A stretch of 8,219 nt of DNA from Bacillota bacterium (GTDB taxonomy: Bacteria; Bacillota; Clostridia; Tissierellales; Sedimentibacteraceae). Below are positions 1 to 6,683 of this stretch, piece by piece. The stretch lies in NCBI GenBank assembly GCA_023416855.1, contig JAEZGU010000186.1, positions 1 through 8,219 on the forward strand, in the 5' to 3' direction. The translations under genes and the position numbers were made by a program. Each line of letters starts with the position of its first letter. Within the stretch, counting starts at the first letter, position 1. The notes under the pieces are model-generated. The model was not told the origin of the DNA and ran no database searches. It saw only the letters and a list, made by a program, of their open reading frames with translations.

Positions 1-1517
1 GTGATATTGATTTTGCTTCTAACACCTTAAAAGTTTTTAGAGGTTATGGTGATTTTACTTTCAATCCTGACAATAATATTACCAGAGCCGAATTTATTAC
101 TATTTTAGCAAAGACTGCTTACGGACAAAAACAAATGAATGAGATTTATGTAAGCGACATGGCATATAGCGATATGTCAGACAAACACTGGTCTTATACA
201 TTTGTTATTTCTATGTATGAGCGCTTAAAATCAAATAAGGATTATTCATTTACAGATATCTTTAAAGGCTCTTTGTTTTATCCTGACAAACCAATTACAA
301 GAGAAGAATCAGTAGCTCTATTAGCTGTTTTCAGCAAAGATGCAATATTTAACAACAATCTTAATTTTAAGGATGTAAGCACTAATAATAAATATTATAA
401 AGAAATCAAAAAACTTTACAATTCAGGAATAATTACCGGATACGAAGATGGAACCTTTAAAGGAAATAATAATATCACAAGAGCAGAATCAGCTGCATTA
501 ATAAAAAGATTTTATCATGACATCAAAACAAGTGACAGCAGTAAGTATTTAAACAAAATTGAATTTATGCCTATTAAAGGCGAAAACATGTATTCATATT
601 TTGGAAAATACAATTGGAGCAATGCTAATGCTAATGACAGAAAATATATAAAGGCTAAAGATACATTGGAATATGTCTCCTTTGGCGGATATATTTTTCC
701 TGAAGATGCTCACCTTTATGATTTAAATGCAGTTGAAACAATGGCAACGTTGCGCTCAAATGGTTATTACAATGTAGTGGGTACTAATTTCTACATGATC
801 ACTTTTGGAAAGTATTCAGATGAGGAAAAAACAGTATTTGCAGATGAATTATTAGCAGGTATTATTGCAAGAAATGATTTAAACGATTCTGAATTAATGC
901 AAATATTCACTGTAGTTAGTAAGTACAATGTAAAAGAAAATCTATATATGGGAGCGTTGGAAAAGTGGTACAATTTAACTGAAAACGACAATGCTAAAGC
1001 AAATATTTTATTTTACAGATACACTTACTATATTAAGAACGACAATAAAGAAATGCTTAAAACCTTAGTATTTGATGATTTGAAAAAATCTAATGACATA
1101 CCTTCTCTTTTAGATATAAACTGGGGTTTAACAGCAGATTCTGACAATGTTGACTTTAGAGATTACAGTTTTGGCAAATACAGCTATTCACTTTACAAGG
1201 ATACGAACTTCATGAGGTTTTCTTCAACAGGTGTAAAACCGTTAAATCAAAATTTGAAAGTTGTAGAACTTGTAAGCATGTTGATGATTGAAAAAGTTGA
1301 AAAACCATCTACAACTAAATTTGTAGATTATGAAGGAATTTTTAGTAAATATTCTATAAATCGTCTTTATGTATTGAATTTTATAGGCGAATATGAAAGA
1401 GCTTTTGTAGAAGGTATCAATGATTATGATATCATCAAAACATTTAATATGTATAAGCTAAACAAAAACACTATTGATGATACGTATATAGGAATATTAA
1501 AAAAGGTAAAGAAATAG
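1..1517 (+). CDS. SLH-domain cell-surface protein, 5' end outside window
   Basis: The frame is open from base 3 to the TAG at 1515-1517, giving 504 residues with no start in view, so the gene begins upstream. The visible part opens with the end of one S-layer homology (SLH) repeat (GYGDFTFNPDNNITRAEF, ITRAE at 78-92). A second repeat follows (YSDMSDKHW, then ITREE at 294-308) and a third (FKDV, GYEDGTF, ITRAE at 474-488). Three SLH repeats with the T-R-A/E-E signature normally anchor proteins to pyruvylated secondary cell-wall polymers outside the membrane; that is family knowledge. The remaining ~325 residues, from about base 540, are rich in Tyr, Lys, Asn and Asp, have no cysteine or membrane segment, and match no domain I recognise. 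Anchoring is well supported; the function of the C-terminal domain is unknown. The ATG at 135 is internal and splits the SLH array, so it is not the start. Confidence 0.9.
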   Translation, partial: DIDFASNTLKVFRGYGDFTFNPDNNITRAEFITILAKTAYGQKQMNEIYVSDMAYSDMSDKHWSYTFVISMYERLKSNKDYSFTDIFKGSLFYPDKPITREESVALLAVFSKDAIFNNNLNFKDVSTNNKYYKEIKKLYNSGIITGYEDGTFKGNNNITRAESAALIKRFYHDIKTSDSSKYLNKIEFMPIKGENMYSYFGKYNWSNANANDRKYIKAKDTLEYVSFGGYIFPEDAHLYDLNAVETMATLRSNGYYNVVGTNFYMITFGKYSDEEKTVFADELLAGIIARNDLNDSELMQIFTVVSKYNVKENLYMGALEKWYNLTENDNAKANILFYRYTYYIKNDNKEMLKTLVFDDLKKSNDIPSLLDINWGLTADSDNVDFRDYSFGKYSYSLYKDTNFMRFSSTGVKPLNQNLKVVELVSMLMIEKVEKPSTTKFVDYEGIFSKYSINRLYVLNFIGEYERAFVEGINDYDIIKTFNMYKLNKNTIDDTYIGILKKVKK

Positions 1518-1518
1518 C

Positions 1519-1548
1519 AAAGATGCTTCGTTTTCGAAGCATCTTTTT
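1519..1548. terminator. Bidirectional terminator between SLH gene and pepT
   Basis: AGATGCTTCG at 1521-1530 and CGAAGCATCT at 1535-1544 form a perfect 10-bp stem around a TTTT loop. Flanking A and T residues can extend it to 12 bp. The T run at 1544-1548 serves the plus-strand gene. Read on the minus strand it follows the pepT stop by a few bases but has a weaker tail (CTTTGCTATTT). It is the only structure in the 33-bp gap between these convergent genes. Confidence 0.88.
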
Positions 1549-1550
1549 AT

Positions 1551-2768
1551 TTATGCATTTAATTTAACTATTTCAATTAATAAATCAACTACCTTTTCCA
1601 TTGATTGAACAGGTATATATTCATATCTGCCGTGGAAATTATGTCCTCCGGTGCATATATTAGGACAAGGAAGCCCCATATATGATAGTCTTGCTCCGTC
1701 TGTACCTCCTCTTATAGGTACAATAATCGGCTTAATATTTAAATTTTCCATTGCCTTCTTTGCTGTTTCAATAATATGCATATGAGGTAGTATTTTTTCT
1801 TTCATGTTATAGTAGGAATCTGTCAAATCAACCTTAATAGTATCTTCCCCATACTTTTCATTGAGATAAGCAGCAATTTTTATTATTCTATCTTTTTTCT
1901 CATTGAATTTTTCAAAGCTATGGTCTCTAATAATATAGTGTAAATTTGTTTTTTCAACTTCACCCTTTATATCTGTTAGATGATAAAAGCCCTCATACAT
2001 TTCTGTATTTTCAGGTGTTTCCCTTACAGGTAGCATGTTTTGAAATTCAATTGCAATAATTATAGAGTTAAGCATTTTATTCTTAGCAGAGCCGGGGTGT
2101 ATATTAACTCCGTTTATTTCAATTTTTGCACTTGCAGCATTAAAATTTTCGTATTCTAACTCTCCTAATCTGCCTCCATCTACCGTATAAGCAAAGTCTG
2201 CACCAAACTCTTCTACCTTAAATAAATCTGCTCCACTCCCAACTTCTTCATCAGGAGTAAAACCTATTTTGATTGTACCATGTTCTATTTGAGGATTATT
2301 GATAAAATACTCAGCCATGGACATTATTTCTGCTACACCTGCTTTGTTATCTGCACCTAATAATGTAGTACCATCAGTAACTATTAAATCATTACCAATA
2401 TAATTTAGTAAATGATCAAATGTTTCCGTCTTCATAACAATATTTTTTTCTTTATTCAATACAATGTCTTTACCATCATAATTATGAATTATTTTAGCTT
2501 TAATATCATTTCCCGGCATATCCGGTGCTGTATCCATGTGAGCAATAAATCCTATAGTAGGTATATTTTTATCAGTATTTTTAGCTACTGTACCATAAAC
2601 ATATCCATTATCATCCATGTAAGCATCTTTTATGCCTATTGATTTCATTTCTTCAACTAAATATCGAGCTAAGTCTTTTTGTTTTTCGCTGCTTGGTATT
2701 TGGGGTGCGTCAGGTACTGATTGAGTGTCAAATTTAACATAATTTAAAAATCTTTCATGTACTTTCAT
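1551..2768 (-). CDS. pepT: Peptidase T (tripeptide aminopeptidase, M20B)
   Basis: A 405-residue protein, close to the ~408 residues usual for PepT, a cytoplasmic di-zinc enzyme that removes the N-terminal residue from tripeptides. The M20 metal-site motifs are all present in order: IAHMDTAPD (H77, D79), LLGADNKAGVAE (bridging D140), FTPDEEVGSGAD (E174 as catalytic base, E175), the TVDGG aspartate (D197) and GGHNFHG (H379). HPGSAKNKM (224-232) and RGGTDGARLSYMGLPCPN (353-370) are the lid/dimer and substrate-binding signatures typical of PepT. It has no signal peptide. The start is set by AAAGGAA about 8 nt upstream. It is divergent from the LUD gene, with which it shares an overlapping promoter region, and convergent with the SLH gene. 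All catalytic residues are present, so it should be active. It likely serves peptide catabolism. Confidence 0.97.
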   Translation of the reverse strand: MKVHERFLNYVKFDTQSVPDAPQIPSSEKQKDLARYLVEEMKSIGIKDAYMDDNGYVYGTVAKNTDKNIPTIGFIAHMDTAPDMPGNDIKAKIIHNYDGKDIVLNKEKNIVMKTETFDHLLNYIGNDLIVTDGTTLLGADNKAGVAEIMSMAEYFINNPQIEHGTIKIGFTPDEEVGSGADLFKVEEFGADFAYTVDGGRLGELEYENFNAASAKIEINGVNIHPGSAKNKMLNSIIIAIEFQNMLPVRETPENTEMYEGFYHLTDIKGEVEKTNLHYIIRDHSFEKFNEKKDRIIKIAAYLNEKYGEDTIKVDLTDSYYNMKEKILPHMHIIETAKKAMENLNIKPIIVPIRGGTDGARLSYMGLPCPNICTGGHNFHGRYEYIPVQSMEKVVDLLIEIVKLNA

Positions 2769-2793
2769 ATATATTCCTTTCCGAGAGAATTCC

Positions 2794-2822
2794 TTGAATT
2801 TATGGTAAATATATTATATAAT
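2794..2822 (+). promoter_or_regulatory. Sigma-A promoter of the LUD-domain gene
   Basis: TTGAAT at 2794-2799, a 17-bp spacer and TATAAT at 2817-2822 make a near-consensus promoter. Transcription would start near 2829, leaving a leader of about 35 nt before the GGGAGG ribosome binding site (2853-2858). Its -10 element overlaps the -10 of the opposite promoter by two bases. Confidence 0.8.
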
Positions 2823-2841
2823 TAATGGAATGATATTACAA
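2813..2841 (-). promoter_or_regulatory. Sigma-A promoter of pepT
   Basis: On the minus strand TTGTAA (2836-2841) is followed after 17 bp by a perfect TATAAT (2813-2818). The predicted start is near 2806, about 38 nt before the pepT ATG. The two -10 boxes share bases 2817-2818 with the plus-strand promoter, so both cannot be occupied at once. Confidence 0.78.
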
Positions 2842-2863
2842 TTAAAATATTTGGGAGGATAAG

Positions 2864-3499
2864 ATGGATTTCTTAAAAGAAGGATACAAAGTCAAAGCTG
2901 CAACCATAATAAAGAATCTTGAAAAAAGATTCATGGAAGGTTACTATGTTGATACTAAAGAAGAAGCTATAGAAAAGGTTATGTCGCTGATTAAATCTGA
3001 CGATGTTGTTGGTTGGGGCGGTTCTTATACTATAGATGAGTTGGGTATTAAGAAACTGCTTGAAGAAAAGCAAATATCTGTTATAGACAGAGATAAGGCA
3101 AAATCTCCTGAAGAAAGAGTTAAGCTTATGAAACAAGCATTAACTTCAGATGTTTTCTTAACAAGTACAAATGCAATAACAATGGATGGAGAATTAGTTA
3201 ACATAGACGGTAACGGAAACAGAGTAGCGGCTTTTTGCTACGGTCCTGACAGTGTAATAGTTGTAGCAGGTATGAACAAGGTTGTTACAGAATTAGATAT
3301 GGCTGTAAGAAAAATACGTCTTGATGCAACAGTTCCAAATACTTTCAGAACAAATTCTAACACACCATGCCACGCAACAGGAAAATGTACTGAATGCACA
3401 AATAAGGATACAATATGCGGTCAAATATTAATTACAAGATTCTGTAGACCACAGAACAAAATTAAGGTTATATTAGTTGGAGAAAATTTAGGATTTTAA
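2864..3499 (+). CDS. LUD-domain (DUF162, LutC/YkgG-like) protein
   Basis: A 211-residue soluble protein of the LUD family (COG1556-like), whose best-known members, LutB/LutC, take part in L-lactate oxidation. Visible signatures are the early VVGWGGSYT segment (48-56), STNAITMDGELVNIDGNGNR (101-120) and GPDSVIVVAGMNKVV (127-141), which form the conserved core. Near the C terminus is a cysteine cluster C169-x5-C175-x2-C178-x6-C185 (CHATGKCTECTNKDTICGQI), with further cysteines at 125 and 194; it could bind a metal or an iron-sulfur cluster, which is inference. The gene stands alone: there is no lutA, lutB or lactate permease nearby, so a lactate role is unproven, and stand-alone members of this family in clostridia lack an assigned function. 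The start is fixed by GGGAGG 5 nt upstream. The stop codon lies inside the terminator palindrome. Confidence 0.88.
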   Translation: MDFLKEGYKVKAATIIKNLEKRFMEGYYVDTKEEAIEKVMSLIKSDDVVGWGGSYTIDELGIKKLLEEKQISVIDRDKAKSPEERVKLMKQALTSDVFLTSTNAITMDGELVNIDGNGNRVAAFCYGPDSVIVVAGMNKVVTELDMAVRKIRLDATVPNTFRTNSNTPCHATGKCTECTNKDTICGQILITRFCRPQNKIKVILVGENLGF

Positions 3500-3515
3500 A
3501 ATCCTAAATTTTCTC
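3480..3515. terminator. 36-bp perfect palindrome, shared terminator
   Basis: Bases 3480-3497 are the exact reverse complement of 3498-3515, an 18-bp stem with no spacer; in RNA the loop would form from the central TTTTAAAA. It contains the last codons and stop (TAA 3497-3499) of the LUD gene and, on the other strand, the last codons and stop (TAG, 3504-3506) of the prolyl isomerase gene. Because it is symmetrical, each transcript ends with the same AAATTTTCTC tail. Termination in both directions is the simplest reading, though the T run is short. Confidence 0.72.
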
Positions 3516-4022
3516 TGGTTCTTCGTATGTTACACCGAAAGTGTCTACTATTACTTTTTTTAATTTAACTTCATTAATAGGTTTATCTCTGTAATCTGTC
3601 TCAGTATTAGCGATTTTATCTACTATATCAAGACCTTCTATAACTTTTCCAAAGCCTGCATATTGTCCGTCTAAATGAGGGGATTTTTTATGCATAATGA
3701 AAAATTGTGAACCTGCTGAATTAGGATTCATTGCTCTTGCCATTGAAAGAACTCCTGCATCATGCTTCAAATCATTTTTAAATCCATTGGATGTAAATTC
3801 ACCCTTTATTGAATAACCCGGTCCTCCTGTTCCTGTTCCGGTAGGGTCTCCACCCTGAATCATAAAGCCGTTTATAACTCTATGAAAAATTATTCCATCA
3901 TAATATTTTTTGTTGATAAGTGAAATAAAGTTTTTCACACTATTAGGAGCAATTTCCGGATAAAGCTCTGCTTTTATTATATCTCCATTTTCAAATTCAA
4001 ATGTTACTATTGGTAAATTCAT
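3504..4022 (-). CDS. Cyclophilin-type peptidyl-prolyl cis-trans isomerase
   Basis: A 172-residue protein covering a single cyclophilin domain that catalyses cis-trans isomerisation of X-Pro bonds. There is no signal peptide, so it should be cytoplasmic. Active-site segments are clear: IIFHRVINGFMIQGGDPTG (44-62, with the catalytic Arg at 48 and F53, M54, Q56), LSMARAMNPNSAGSQFFI (92-109) and SPHLDGQYAGFGKV (114-127). His replaces the Trp that gives human cyclophilin A strong cyclosporin binding, as in many bacterial homologues. I place the start at 4022, not the in-frame ATG at 4061, because AAAGGAGG lies 4 nt upstream of it and the cyclophilin fold begins at once. The upstream residues would be read from a repeat element. 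It is convergent with the LUD gene, with only 4 bp between the stops. Confidence 0.95.
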   Translation of the reverse strand: MNLPIVTFEFENGDIIKAELYPEIAPNSVKNFISLINKKYYDGIIFHRVINGFMIQGGDPTGTGTGGPGYSIKGEFTSNGFKNDLKHDAGVLSMARAMNPNSAGSQFFIMHKKSPHLDGQYAGFGKVIEGLDIVDKIANTETDYRDKPINEVKLKKVIVDTFGVTYEEPEKI

Positions 4023-4026
4023 GTTT

Positions 4027-4034
4027 CCTCCTTT
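4027..4034 (-). promoter_or_regulatory. Ribosome binding site fixing the prolyl isomerase start
   Basis: AAAGGAGG on the minus strand sits 4 nt before the ATG at 4022. The alternative ATG at 4061 has no comparable site, so this settles the start codon. Confidence 0.85.
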
Positions 4035-4038
4035 AAAA

Positions 4039-4076
4039 TAGGGACATTTTCGAAACGACACAGAGGTCGTTCCCTA
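4039..4076. repeat. Palindromic repeat, copy A (TAGGGA ... TCCCTA)
   Basis: A 38-bp element bounded by TAGGGA (4039-4044) and TCCCTA (4071-4076). Inside it is a hairpin, AACGAC (4054-4059) and GTCGTT (4066-4071), around an ACAGAG loop. The 13 bases on the plus strand from 4067 (TCGTTCCCTACT plus the preceding G at 4066) recur near 7931-7943. The nested inverted repeats and second copy suggest a dispersed short palindromic repeat. It lies in the leader of the prolyl isomerase gene and covers its predicted transcript start. Confidence 0.65.
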
Positions 4077-4080
4077 CTAT

Positions 4081-4109
4081 ACTTTACACTAATATACATA
4101 ATAATTCAA
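4081..4109 (-). promoter_or_regulatory. Probable promoter of the prolyl isomerase gene
   Basis: On the minus strand TTGAAT (4104-4109) is followed after 17 bp by TAAAGT (4081-4086). The -10 matches consensus at four of six positions. Transcription would start near 4074, within repeat copy A, so the leader would begin with that hairpin. Confidence 0.5.
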
Positions 4110-4222
4110 GGTGCTACTTCTTACATACAAAATATATTTTTTAATATATACAGTTGTAACAAGTATTGTGTATAGGAATATATTAAAGTAAGTTATAGAA
4201 ATAATAGGGAGGTTATATAAGC

Positions 4223-5182
4223 ATGAGATGCTCAAATAAAAATGATGTGCTTGGTACAGGAGGCATAGCTGAAAGATGCTGCACTGGTCAATCCGGATGT
4301 GATTGGGATGGCACTTTACGAAACGTAGTAACAGAACCAATTTATGTGCAAAAAGTTTATGATGCTGTATTATTTAACTTGCAAGGACTAAAAACAGCTC
4401 CAAATACTTGTTTCGAACCAAACTTAGGTTGTGGAACAAATATTATTAGAATAGCTGATATAAGATGCAGAAAATTCTTCAACCCCGATAACATTAATGA
4501 TGAATGCAACTTAAAAATTAATCCAAATACAGAATTATCCGGCGGACAATTTGTTAAAAAAGAAGACGGAAGCGACTATAAGGTAGTTGGACCGGACGGT
4601 ACATTAAGCGAAAGATTAGTTTGGGTTGATACAGAATTCTGTGATGAAGAAAATCGCGGAACACCTGTGTTTGGTACTCAAAATGTAGAAGTATCAGGCT
4701 GTGTAGAAATTGAATTGGACTTAGTTGTGGCTCCATGTAACTCAGATAATGAAAGCATAATTACATTGACTGCTGTTGTTGAAATAGCAGACAGATGCAA
4801 TCCATTAGTATTAACTAACTTCTTTGAAATTTGTGTACCATCAGTATTTGATACAGCATTCTTACCAAGATTTACTGAATTCTGTAATTTAGATTGCGTG
4901 GTTCGTCTTGCTACTAACAGTATTCAAAGAGACTTTGCTCTTGATCCAAGAACAGGTCAATTATCAGTTAACTTAATAATTTCATTGTGTATTTCTTGCG
5001 AAAAGAAAATAGTTGTTCCGGTTCAATTGTGTGTATTAAGCACAGGCTTTGTACAATTAGCACCAGAACAGGCTAGTATTTGCCCAACATTCCCAAGGTT
5101 GTTCCCTCGTCAGATAGATGAAAACTCTGTTGGTGGAGCAGGTGGAGGTTGTAGACCAAGATCACAATCTGTAGAAGATTAA
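4223..5182 (+). CDS. Cys-rich protein of unknown function, possibly spore or surface layer
   Basis: A 319-residue protein that I cannot assign to a named family. It has 20 cysteines (6.3%), including a CC pair at 19-20, C221-x3-C225 and C256-x2-C259 (CISCEKK). There is no signal peptide, transmembrane segment or recognisable catalytic motif. The N terminus is polar (GTGGIAERCC, CDWDGTLRN), with an IYVQKVYDAVLFNLQGLK stretch at 40-57. The middle and C-terminal thirds alternate hydrophobic strands with acidic loops (EIELDLVVAPC, NLIISLCISC, IVVPVQLCVLSTG), suggesting beta-rich folding. The tail is Gly-rich and ends in Arg/Ser (GGAGGGCRPRSQ). High cysteine without an export signal recalls clostridial spore-coat and exosporium proteins, which crosslink through disulfides; that is inference. 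GGGAGG lies about 10 nt before the ATG. I found no strong sigma-A promoter in the 200-bp upstream gap, and a CATACA box at 4124 is only weakly sigma-E-like. A terminator follows at once, so it is monocistronic. Confidence 0.85.
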   Translation: MRCSNKNDVLGTGGIAERCCTGQSGCDWDGTLRNVVTEPIYVQKVYDAVLFNLQGLKTAPNTCFEPNLGCGTNIIRIADIRCRKFFNPDNINDECNLKINPNTELSGGQFVKKEDGSDYKVVGPDGTLSERLVWVDTEFCDEENRGTPVFGTQNVEVSGCVEIELDLVVAPCNSDNESIITLTAVVEIADRCNPLVLTNFFEICVPSVFDTAFLPRFTEFCNLDCVVRLATNSIQRDFALDPRTGQLSVNLIISLCISCEKKIVVPVQLCVLSTGFVQLAPEQASICPTFPRLFPRQIDENSVGGAGGGCRPRSQSVED

Positions 5183-5192
5183 TACTAAATTC

Positions 5193-5218
5193 AAAAAACC
5201 TGCAAACGCAGGTTTTTT
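5193..5218. terminator. Bidirectional terminator between Cys-rich gene and kinase
   Basis: AAAAAACCTGC (5193-5203), loop AAAC, GCAGGTTTTTT (5208-5218). The GC core is 5 bp and the A/T flanks supply a six-T tail on either strand, a classical two-way intrinsic terminator. It overlaps the kinase stop codon (5217-5219) by two bases. Confidence 0.92.
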
Positions 5219-6683
5219 ATTGTAATTTAAATGTAAATGTTGTTCCTGTATTTTGTTTACTCTTAACAGAAACATCAATGTTATGTCTTAAGGCAATTTG
5301 CTTTGCTATAGTAAGTCCAAGTCCTGTACCTTTTTTGTTTTCATCTGTCTTAATTCGATAATATCTATCAAATATATATGGCAAATCTTCGGCAGAAATA
5401 CCTATACCTTCATCCACAATATCTATTTTATTATCATTAAAATTAATATAAATCTTATTATTATCTGATGAAAATTTTATTGCATTTTCTATAACTATAA
5501 GAAACATCTGCCTTAATCGTCCATAATCTCCGTTTAACATATGCACATCTTTATCATAATTAAACACAACTTCAATATTTTTATCTTTTGCTATACTAAA
5601 AGCACTCCTTACAGCATCTTTTAACACATCACATATATTTATTTCCTGCATTTCTATATTAAAATCAGTATTTTGTAGTCTTGAAAGCTCCAATAGATCA
5701 TTAACTAATCTTTCTAAGCTCTTACTTTCATTAAGCATTTGATTATAGTATTCCTTTACGGAACCTGATTCTTTTATTATACCATCATTTAATGCCTCTA
5801 ACGAGCCTCTTATAACAGTTACAGGAGTTCTTAGCTCATGTGAAATATTAGTTATAAAGTCTTGTCTTTGTTTTTGTAGTTTTTCACTTTCATTGCTTGC
5901 AATCTTTAACCTTTCACTTAAAATATCTATTGTTGCCGCCAACTCCCCTATTTCATCATTTTGAATTATATCTGTCTTTGAGTTATAATTACCATCTGAC
6001 AATAATAATGCAGTATCTTTCATTTTCTGTAGAGGTTTAGTAAATGTGAGTGCTATTATTACAGATAATATTAAGGATAATATTAGAGCCAATAAAATGC
6101 TGAATATTAGAATTTTGTAACCTTCGCCAATGGCATCCTCAATACCTTTAACCGGAGAATGTAAGAGCAATGCACCTATTATATTATTATCTTTTTTTAT
6201 TGGAGTTCCCACTGTTATAGTATGCGTTTTTAATAATTGACTAAAACCCTCACTGAATGTTGTACTACCTTTAAATACATTTTTAACAACATCTTCAGCA
6301 TCTTCAGGAAGATCTGTGTAAATATATTGCATATGTGACATGGTTCCTGTTGTTAGAATATTCAAATTCTCATCTACAATCCAAGCATCAGCTAATGCAA
6401 TAATGTCTAAATTTCTTAAATATACATTCAATCCTCCTTGAGCCATACCCATACCCATGCCCATACCTCTATTTCGTATATTGCTAAAATTCAAACTTGT
6501 GCTTTCTGTCAATTCTGATATTGTTTCTGCAATGATAAGGGCTCGATTTTCTAAATTTCTTTTATGGATATCAACTGCGTTATTTTTAAATAAATTTGTA
6601 AATACTATTCCCACGATTATAGATAAAGTTAAAAGTATTACAGAAAAGTACAATGTTAATTTAACTGCAATTTTATTTTTCAT
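5217..6683 (-). CDS. Membrane sensor histidine kinase with Gly-Met loop
   Basis: A 488-residue two-component sensor kinase. Order of parts: transmembrane helix 1 (about 9-30), extracellular sensor region (31-189), helix 2 (190-214), HAMP linker (about 212-265), HisKA dimerisation domain with phosphoacceptor H282 in FITNISHELRTP, and the HATPase domain. The ATPase boxes are intact: N box IENAIKFS (N400), G1 DEGIGI (424-429), F box IFDRYYR, G2 GTGLGLTI (452-459). The sensor region contains RGMGMGMGMAQGG (72-84), followed by LADAWIVDENLNILTTG (97-113), which looks like part of a Cache/PAS-like fold. Met-rich loops outside the membrane often meet soft metals such as Cu(I) or Ag(I), but the ligand here is unknown. 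It overlaps the regulator gene by 11 bp, so translation is probably coupled; GGTGAAGG precedes its ATG. Confidence 0.95.
   Translation of the reverse strand: MKNKIAVKLTLYFSVILLTLSIIVGIVFTNLFKNNAVDIHKRNLENRALIIAETISELTESTSLNFSNIRNRGMGMGMGMAQGGLNVYLRNLDIIALADAWIVDENLNILTTGTMSHMQYIYTDLPEDAEDVVKNVFKGSTTFSEGFSQLLKTHTITVGTPIKKDNNIIGALLLHSPVKGIEDAIGEGYKILIFSILLALILSLILSVIIALTFTKPLQKMKDTALLLSDGNYNSKTDIIQNDEIGELAATIDILSERLKIASNESEKLQKQRQDFITNISHELRTPVTVIRGSLEALNDGIIKESGSVKEYYNQMLNESKSLERLVNDLLELSRLQNTDFNIEMQEINICDVLKDAVRSAFSIAKDKNIEVVFNYDKDVHMLNGDYGRLRQMFLIVIENAIKFSSDNNKIYINFNDNKIDIVDEGIGISAEDLPYIFDRYYRIKTDENKKGTGLGLTIAKQIALRHNIDVSVKSKQNTGTTFTFKLQ
6443..6466. repeat. Tandem hexamer repeat encoding Gly-Met units
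   Basis: Four consecutive hexamers on the plus strand: CCATAC, CCATAC, CCATGC, CCATAC. On the coding strand they are GTATGG-type units giving the Gly-Met run at kinase residues 73-80. A perfect or near-perfect short tandem array keeps the reading frame if units are gained or lost. Confidence 0.8.

Noticed and set aside
135..137. ATG as the start of the SLH protein
   Set aside because: The frame is open upstream to the window edge and encodes a further SLH repeat end (ITRAE at 78-92); no ribosome binding site precedes this ATG.
4023..4061. N-terminal extension of the prolyl isomerase
   Set aside because: The extra codons are read from repeat copy A and the ribosome binding site; the strong AAAGGAGG fits ATG 4022 and the domain starts there.
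4097..4132. CATAATA (4097) and CATACA (4124) as sporulation sigma-factor -10 boxes for the Cys-rich gene
   Set aside because: I found no matching -35 at the right distance for sigma-G, and only a poor one for sigma-E; in DNA this A/T-rich such hexamers are expected by chance.
4132..4149. A/T-only inverted repeat upstream of the Cys-rich gene
   Set aside because: The 6 to 7 bp arms contain no G or C, so stability would be negligible and chance occurrence is likely.
4089..4340. Minus-strand open frame of 83 codons covering the 4080-4222 gap
   Set aside because: Its product reads as translated A/T-rich promoter DNA, it is antisense to the start of the Cys-rich gene, and it has no ribosome binding site that I can see.
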